From Candidatus Thalassarchaeaceae archaeon (lineage in GTDB: Archaea > Thermoplasmatota > Poseidoniia > Poseidoniales > Thalassarchaeaceae), in assembly GCA_030747475.1 (NCBI GenBank), contig JASLKO010000152.1, positions 1-8,143 on the forward strand: 8,143 nucleotides of DNA, read 5' to 3'. Below the pieces are notes generated by a model. It was not told the DNA's origin. It worked only from the letters and a program-made list of their open reading frames with translations, and did not search any database. A program made the position numbers and the translations under genes. Shown here piece by piece: positions 1-4,684 of the stretch. Within the stretch, counting starts at the first letter, position 1. Each line of letters begins with the position of its first letter.

Positions 1-3000
1 ATCGAAAATGCATGGTTCTCTACCTGATCAATTGGATAAACACAGCCAACCGAATTCTCAGTGACACACGAAAGTACGTCAGGTCGTAACAATTGAACAT
101 CAACACTAGCGACTTCGAAAATCAGCCGACTGACGTTGTTAGCCAAGTTTACTTCCTTGTGATTGTACCATGCTGCACCTTGTGTTTGGTTGTCATAGTG
201 TGTCATGGCATCAATGCGGAAAATTCCTTGCGAGAAATCGTGAGTTCCAACATTGACCTCTTGGGTTTCCTGTGAATCAAGGCCACTGACTGTGGTTGAA
301 TATTCAGTCACATAAGTGAACACGTATTCTCTGACCGTAATATTGTCAATAGCGAATCCTGCAAGGCCACTGTTTCCATTCACACCGTCACCATTCGATT
401 GGAATCGATAAGACACGGTGACTTCCGAACCGGACAAATCTGTACAATTGTAGTCCCAATCACGGCTGTCTAGCGATGTGGTGTTGCGTAGGAAGATGTG
501 GGTCAAGTCAAGGGTGACACCCTTTGAGATGCCTTCGGAATCGAAGAAGACGTTCCAACCCAAATCACCAATGTATTCGGTTTCGTCATAGTTGCCATCA
601 TCATCGATGTCTTCACAGGTATCGTTGTATTGGACGCCATTTTCGTTGTAATCGTTCCAATTTCCAATGATTGTACCGTTGTAGACGTTGCTACCCTTTC
701 GCCATTCGACTTCAAGAATACCATATTCTTGTACTGCGAGAATGTCACCTTCTGAATCAGTCAGGTAATCTGTCTCAGCGAAATAATCGAAGTTCAAGTA
801 GACGAAATCCGCAGTGTTTTGTCTTAGATCAATGGTCTGTAAGGTCATGGACTCATCCCAATCATCGCCGTACCCATTGTCTGGGTGTCCGAACCAATAT
901 GCGCTCGATCCAAAGACCGGGCGGTTGTTTGGAACAATGGCATTGTTGATACTCGGGTCGGTGTCATCCAAGACAATACCGAAGTTATCCCCATCATCAC
1001 CAAACACATATCCATTGGTGCCCTCAAAGTCCTCAACGAGCAAATCGTTGGGGTTTGCAGAGTAAATTGTTGCAACCGTATCAAAATCGACAATTGTGTT
1101 GCCCGCATTCTTGACCATTACATCGATTGGATAGTTTCCAGAGGCATAAAGCGCATTTTTCTCAAATGAAGTGATGTCCTCAACGGCTGGATCGAATAAA
1201 TTCTTCACAGTCGTCTTCCAACGGCTGTTATCATTGGTATCATCACCATTTGTAAAGCCAGATGTACTTGTCAAATCACTCTCGATAATGTATGTCGTTC
1301 CATTGACGAAATTCGCCTGCAGTGTGACAACCTGTTCATCACCAGGTGCGAGTGCATTCAGATTCAGCTGTTGATTGACATTCTGAACGTTACTACCGAA
1401 TTGTGTGACCGTCTTGTTAATCGAAATGTTGTCAATCGCAAAACCATCCCATTCATAGTTGTAAGATACGTTGTCATTTCCAACACTGCCAATGTGGCCT
1501 GAACGGAAGCGGAAGCGGATGTCTACTTCCTCTCCAGCCCACTGGGTCAGGTCAACGCTGGAATCTCCAGCGTAACGGTCCCATGGATTGGCAAAGCAAC
1601 AGTATGCTGAATTCGATACTGTGAATTCCGGATAGTATCCATTGGCCAAGTGAACATATCGATCGTAATCATAGCCACCAGTGTAACTCACTGTTGACCA
1701 TCCTTGCGAATCGCTGTAGACGTCAATGTTACAAGAATCATCATAGATAATGCGGTTTGCAATTCCAGTGGATGAATAGTAAATCATGCTAAACTGAACC
1801 ATGCACATCATGTCAAGGTCCATCGAAGCAGAGTCTGCGCCTGTGAGGTCGACATTTTCGATGATGAGACCTTCATCCCACCATGACATGTATCCGGTTT
1901 CCATGTCTCCATCACCCGAGGTGTTGGCTACAAGAGCTCCAGCCCACATGTAATCCGTTGGATTTGTGTCCGCTTCGTATTCATCGCCATTGCCTGTATT
2001 GTTACTGCCATCTTCGACGTGCCAGTAAGAACCTGCAACTTCACCAGAGTATGAGACTCCAACCATGTTACAGCTCGAACAACTGCCAGTTGGTGCGGTA
2101 TCGAAATCATTTGCATAGACGACGGTATCCGTACCACCGACGACTTCCTTGACAGATACATCAACATCGACAGAGCCTGAAATTGCTTGCAAACCAGTGT
2201 TTTTCACTGTAACATTCACGTTACGTGAACCTGCACCGATTTTCATTTCCTGCTCTTCATAATCATATGCTGCAGGGGATACTGTGACCCCTGTAATTCC
2301 AACGTCTTCTGAATCTAGTTCGACGATTGAGATGGTATCCATTGCACCGGCCCAGCCCTTGGAATCAATCCACATGGCACCGTTGCTGTAACTGAATGAA
2401 TAGTCACGCTGTCCTACAGCCAAGTCAAGAGCACTGTTGGCGCCACCACTGAATTGATCTGCAATAACCATGGTTGGTCGACGACCAACATCGAAGGTTT
2501 GTGGAGATAGATAATTCCCATTTCCATCATTCAGGATGATGTTGACTGTGTTGATGTCAACAAGGTTGTCTGTTGTGAGTTGTTGTTGTTGTCCTGCACC
2601 TGCACTGTTGACGGTTGAGACTGTCAACATGGTTGGGACAAGGAAATCCATGTCACCATCACCATTGATGTCTGCAATCGATACGTCTGCAGCCACATAA
2701 TCGCCAATATCTGCAAGATTGTTTGTGGTCCATTGGCCACCAACACTACTGCGAGTGGCATAGGATACATTCTGATCCCATCCTTGGCCAATTGCAACCA
2801 TATCGATGATTCCATCATTATCGGAATCAGCAATATCCATTCCATTGCCTTCTACCTCATTCATTGCAAACACGTGGGTACCAGATGCTGCAGTGACCGG
2901 GTTCTCATATTGATTCGATACACAGTTGTACTCTAGGACGGTTACGTTGTCCCAGTTTCCGGCACTAAATCCAGTCTGTGGACCATTGTATGGAGGAGCG

Positions 3001-3776
3001 GTCATCATCCATATATCGAGGTCATCACAGTCTCCTTGACCACCAGGAATACCGCCACCAGTGACGGTTTCTCCCCAGTTTCCAATGGCCATGTCATAGT
3101 AAAAAGCATGTGTCAACGGAATGTTGGTTGTGGATTGACTGGTCTGTTGAGTGGGGTTAGGGCCACGCATTACCATGACTTCCATGTTGGTAATCGATTC
3201 ATCAAGGAATAGACCAACGATGTCATCCTTGCCATCATCGTTGATGTCAACGACTTCCATGCCGTAGAGGTTTGGTGATACTGAAATTGGAGCTGAGCGT
3301 GTCCAATCTTCAACTCGCTCGTTACAATCGCCCCAAATCACAGTCATGTTCGCGAGAGGCGGTGTGGCACTGCTAGCAACCCAAACATTCTGACGGAAGA
3401 ACACAAGATCATTGGCGCCATCATCATCGATATCGCCGATTCCAACGTCATTTGCATTTGCCATATCAAACCAGTGTGCACGTCGGGAGGTGTTTGATGA
3501 GACCCACAAATCTTCACGATCTGAAAAGTCGCCGTCATCATTGTAGAGGACGGAAATCAGCATTCCCATTTCACTAGCAGATACGATGTCTGCATCTCCA
3601 TCACAGTCCAGGTCACCCGATGCAATTGACACCGGATTTCGCTGGGCAGGGTACGTTTCTACGTGGCTTGCACTGACCGCTGGGACCATCGAAATGAATA
3701 TCGATCCAAGCATTAGTGTGACAAGCGCAATTCCGCGTACGCGGGCTTTGTTCAAATTTTTCTCATGTGCTAACAT
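1..3776 (-). CDS. Giant secreted FG-GAP / CARDB-like surface protein (3' end cut by window)
   Basis: The frame is open from ATG 3776 to the window edge (1258 codons, no stop), so the C-terminus is missing. The start is well fixed: an in-frame TGA lies at 3788-3786, leaving only this ATG or a GTG at 3785. Residues 1-36 form a signal peptide. About residues 50-455 carry FG-GAP/VCBS-type repeats with D-x-D/N-x-D-G-x-x-D loops, as in integrin-alpha-like beta-propellers. After residue 515 come two CARDB-like sandwiches, each interrupted by a jelly-roll-like segment ending in a FAIDNI motif (779-784 and 1141-1146). There are no long repeats of identical DNA, so the modules are old and diverged. About 17 N-x-S/T sequons and several Cys residues fit an extracellular location. 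The likely role is adhesion, a surface layer or polymer binding, which is inference. No catalytic motif is visible in the part seen. Homologous domains also occur in secreted peptidases, so an enzymatic domain beyond the window is possible. Confidence 0.93.
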   Translation of the reverse strand, partial: MLAHEKNLNKARVRGIALVTLMLGSIFISMVPAVSASHVETYPAQRNPVSIASGDLDCDGDADIVSASEMGMLISVLYNDDGDFSDREDLWVSSNTSRRAHWFDMANANDVGIGDIDDDGANDLVFFRQNVWVASSATPPLANMTVIWGDCNERVEDWTRSAPISVSPNLYGMEVVDINDDGKDDIVGLFLDESITNMEVMVMRGPNPTQQTSQSTTNIPLTHAFYYDMAIGNWGETVTGGGIPGGQGDCDDLDIWMMTAPPYNGPQTGFSAGNWDNVTVLEYNCVSNQYENPVTAASGTHVFAMNEVEGNGMDIADSDNDGIIDMVAIGQGWDQNVSYATRSSVGGQWTTNNLADIGDYVAADVSIADINGDGDMDFLVPTMLTVSTVNSAGAGQQQQLTTDNLVDINTVNIILNDGNGNYLSPQTFDVGRRPTMVIADQFSGGANSALDLAVGQRDYSFSYSNGAMWIDSKGWAGAMDTISIVELDSEDVGITGVTVSPAAYDYEEQEMKIGAGSRNVNVTVKNTGLQAISGSVDVDVSVKEVVGGTDTVVYANDFDTAPTGSCSSCNMVGVSYSGEVAGSYWHVEDGSNNTGNGDEYEADTNPTDYMWAGALVANTSGDGDMETGYMSWWDEGLIIENVDLTGADSASMDLDMMCMVQFSMIYYSSTGIANRIIYDDSCNIDVYSDSQGWSTVSYTGGYDYDRYVHLANGYYPEFTVSNSAYCCFANPWDRYAGDSSVDLTQWAGEEVDIRFRFRSGHIGSVGNDNVSYNYEWDGFAIDNISINKTVTQFGSNVQNVNQQLNLNALAPGDEQVVTLQANFVNGTTYIIESDLTSTSGFTNGDDTNDNSRWKTTVKNLFDPAVEDITSFEKNALYASGNYPIDVMVKNAGNTIVDFDTVATIYSANPNDLLVEDFEGTNGYVFGDDGDNFGIVLDDTDPSINNAIVPNNRPVFGSSAYWFGHPDNGYGDDWDESMTLQTIDLRQNTADFVYLNFDYFAETDYLTDSEGDILAVQEYGILEVEWRKGSNVYNGTIIGNWNDYNENGVQYNDTCEDIDDDGNYDETEYIGDLGWNVFFDSEGISKGVTLDLTHIFLRNTTSLDSRDWDYNCTDLSGSEVTVSYRFQSNGDGVNGNSGLAGFAIDNITVREYVFTYVTEYSTTVSGLDSQETQEVNVGTHDFSQGIFRIDAMTHYDNQTQGAAWYNHKEVNLANNVSRLIFEVASVDVQLLRPDVLSCVTENSVGCVYPIDQVENHAFS
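111..1136 (-). other. Module 2: second nested CARDB-like / jelly-roll-like module with EF-hand loop
   Basis: Residues 881-1222 repeat the layout of module 1. IDVMVKNAGN (884-893) starts the sandwich. A jelly-roll-like insert opens with LLVEDFEG (912-919) and ends with FAIDNITV (1141-1148). The sandwich resumes with TTVSGLDSQETQEVNV, GIFRIDAMTHY and the closing NLANNVSRLIFEV. The insert carries a full EF-hand-type loop at 1056-1067 that module 1 lacks, and only two Cys (1054, 1111). Another segment (VASVDVQLLRPD) begins right after it, so further modules probably follow beyond the window. Confidence 0.6.
1206..2228 (-). other. Module 1: CARDB-like sandwich with inserted jelly-roll-like domain
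   Basis: Residues 517-545 resemble the first strands of a CARDB/APHP domain (VNVTVKNTG, then an alternating V/D strand). The matching later strands appear only at about 801-857 (LAPGDEQVVTLQ, GTTYIIESDL, then an Asp/Asn-rich turn and SRWKTTV). The roughly 240 residues between them (553-790) look like a separate jelly-roll: it opens with VVYANDFD, has many aromatic strands and ends with DGFAIDNISI, a signature seen in MAM-like and InhA-type C-terminal domains. It holds six Cys (566, 569, 658, 682, 726, 727), which could form disulfides. Domain names are assigned by eye, not by profile search. Confidence 0.6.
2412..3629 (-). repeat. Seven FG-GAP/VCBS-type repeats, predicted beta-propeller
   Basis: Five intact Ca-loop motifs of the form D-x-D/N-x-D-G-x-x-D sit at residues 55-63, 115-123, 177-185, 317-325 and 369-377. 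Most are preceded by a short hydrophobic strand and followed by one such as DIV, DLVFF, DMVAIG or DFLVP. Two more blades look degenerate. Residues 229-257 keep the flanking strands (MAIGNW and DLDIWMM), but a Gly-rich insertion of about 13 residues splits the loop. Residues 437-455 keep the VIAD and LDLAVG strands but lose the ligand pattern. Seven units at roughly 50-75 residue spacing match the seven-bladed propeller of integrin alpha chains. The repeats are protein-level only; the DNA copies are diverged. Confidence 0.8.
3669..3776 (-). other. Sec-type signal peptide of the giant secreted protein
   Basis: Residues 1-36 show a basic N-region (K6, K10, R12, R14), a hydrophobic core at about 15-32 and a V-S-A cleavage motif ending at Ala36. 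Mature protein would begin at Ser37. The pattern is a standard signal-peptidase-I type. There is no lipobox Cys and no twin Arg. Confidence 0.88.
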
Positions 3777-3823
3777 GTTGACCACTCAGCCGGTCGGTCA
3801 TGCAGACGCTATTCAAGAGTTCC

Positions 3824-3852
3824 CCTCGCGTGCGCGTAACCTGCGCACGAGG
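3824..3852 (-). promoter_or_regulatory. GC-rich hairpin in the leader of the giant secreted protein gene
   Basis: On the minus strand CCTCGTGCGC pairs with GCGCA-CG-CGAGG: ten base pairs with a 2-nt CG bulge, closing a 7-nt AGGTTAC loop. It lies 48-76 nt upstream of the ATG. If the TATA-like element at 3871-3889 is used, it would fall at the very 5' end of the mRNA. It is not followed by a T-run, so it does not look like a terminator. An mRNA-stability or protein-binding role is inference. Confidence 0.5.
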
Positions 3853-3870
3853 AATGTCTCCCAGTAACCC

Positions 3871-3889
3871 GTTTATGCTATATTCAAAC
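3871..3889 (-). promoter_or_regulatory. Candidate archaeal TATA element for the giant secreted protein gene
   Basis: The minus strand reads TTTGAATATAGCATAAAC in the middle of the 163-bp gap. It is A/T-rich against more GC-rich flanks. An archaeal TATA box here would place the start of transcription about 25 nt downstream, near 3850-3857, giving a leader of about 75-80 nt. No convincing Shine-Dalgarno site precedes the ATG. A purine-rich GAGGGGAA is about 40 nt too far upstream. Confidence 0.4.
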
Positions 3890-3909
3890 AGAATGAATGA
3901 ATTTCGGCC

Positions 3910-3929
3910 AAAAGCGCGATTCGAACGCG
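3910..3929 (-). terminator. Small hairpin plus T4 after the 226-residue gene (weak terminator candidate)
   Basis: Eleven bases after the stop of the 226-residue gene, the minus strand has CGCG-TTCGAAT-CGCG followed by C and TTTT. It could help end transcription from the upstream genes. The stem is only 4 bp and the T-run is short, so this is weak. The loop and its closing pairs match the conserved tRNA T-arm (GTTCGAATC), noted separately. Confidence 0.3.
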
Positions 3930-3939
3930 TGAAATTTGC

Positions 3940-4620
3940 TTAATCTGCCTCTAACCAGCGGGGGTTTGGGCCGTAACCAAAACGGCCACCACCATGGACT
4001 TTGACAAGTTTGCCGAGTCGCCACATTCCTTCAAGCCAGAGTTCCAATTCCATCCCGGAGCGCTCAAGTTGTTCGCAAGCTGCATTATCAATCACCGTGA
4101 TTGGAAGTGCAGTGACACCAAATTTTCGAACCGCAACACGCATCAGTCGTTGTAACCAAGCTTCTGCGATGGGATCGGTAGAAACTTGTGACATAATCGG
4201 TTCTGGTTCACCCATTTCAGAAATTAAATCAGACAATTCTTCAGCTGTGGGTGAACGTGGGTGCTCAAGCCCTAACTTTTCCATTTCAGCATTCAAATCC
4301 ATGTCTCCAATGACCCTGCGGACAATCGGGATCCGGCTAGGGTCAGGAGGAGGGCCTGGTAAAACAACATCAGCATCGGATTCTAAGAGGACTGGAGATT
4401 CACCTTCAGAATCTTCATCTGTGAGTTCATCTTCATTCTCGACGGCACCACCTCCTGAAACCTGCCCAGTTGTTGCCATTGGCTGAATCCAGCCAACATC
4501 ACTCAATCCAAGGTCATCGCGTAGTGCATTGACCCATTCGGCATCGCCCTGAATCAAGACATCAACATCATCTTCCGGCGCGCGGAAACGAAATCGAACC
4601 GGGCCTCTGAGAATGGACAT
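3940..4620 (-). CDS. Hypothetical protein, 226 aa, with acidic/proline linker
   Basis: I do not recognise this family. From ATG 4620 it encodes 226 residues with no signal peptide or membrane segment, so it is probably cytoplasmic. Residues 1-47 form a small alpha/beta-looking domain with a basic RFRFR strand, then VDVLIQGD and a helix (AEWVNALRDDLGL). This resembles short N-terminal domains that recur in uncharacterised archaeal proteins, but I cannot name it. Residues 58-97 are a disordered linker rich in Glu, Asp, Ser and Pro. Residues 100-140 are charged and probably helical. Residues 147-226 look like a folded C-terminal domain with long helices (AWLQRLMRVAVRKFGV and MELELWLEGMWRLGKL) and a Gly/aromatic tail (GGGRFGYGPNPRW). 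The frame stays open upstream to 4800 across the end of the aconitase gene. I chose 4620 because it avoids that overlap and the protein-like sequence starts there. A GTG at 4629 or 4626 is a near alternative. The gene follows aconitase by 64 bp and may be co-transcribed with it. Confidence 0.85.
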   Translation of the reverse strand: MSILRGPVRFRFRAPEDDVDVLIQGDAEWVNALRDDLGLSDVGWIQPMATTGQVSGGGAVENEDELTDEDSEGESPVLLESDADVVLPGPPPDPSRIPIVRRVIGDMDLNAEMEKLGLEHPRSPTAEELSDLISEMGEPEPIMSQVSTDPIAEAWLQRLMRVAVRKFGVTALPITVIDNAACEQLERSGMELELWLEGMWRLGKLVKVHGGGRFGYGPNPRWLEAD

Positions 4621-4684
4621 TAGCACCACTTGATTCGCAACGGTCTTTGAACCACACGGCCAACAGGGCTGGCAAAAATCGAAT
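4621..4684 (-). other. 64-bp spacer between aconitase and the 226-residue gene
   Basis: A T5 run (4678-4674) follows the aconitase stop within about 10 bases and could act as a weak archaeal termination signal. No clear TATA element and no strong Shine-Dalgarno are seen; only GGTG lies just before ATG 4620. Read in the frame of the downstream gene, the spacer is open and encodes a C-x-x-C-x-x-C pattern (see findings). Confidence 0.4.

Noticed and set aside
93..3867. Several 60-93 codon frames on both strands in this region
   Set aside because: All lie within or opposite the open frame that runs from 3776 to the window edge, and none has a recognisable domain.
3908..3972. Complete tRNA gene formed by GCCCAAA, a GGTTAGAG D-loop-like stretch and the T-arm-like hairpin
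   Set aside because: The span is about 65 nt, too short. There is an acceptor mismatch, no convincing D or anticodon stem, and its 5' half lies inside the coding end of the 226-residue gene.
3969..3987. Perfect 6-bp hairpin with a 7-nt loop (GGCCGT...ACGGCC)
   Set aside because: It lies within the coding sequence for the Gly/aromatic tail and can be explained by codon composition. It has no adjacent T-run.
4001..4486. 161-codon plus-strand frame
   Set aside because: It is the shadow of the 226-residue gene. The sequence is Ser/Pro-rich without domain character, while the minus frame has amphipathic helices and aromatic strands.
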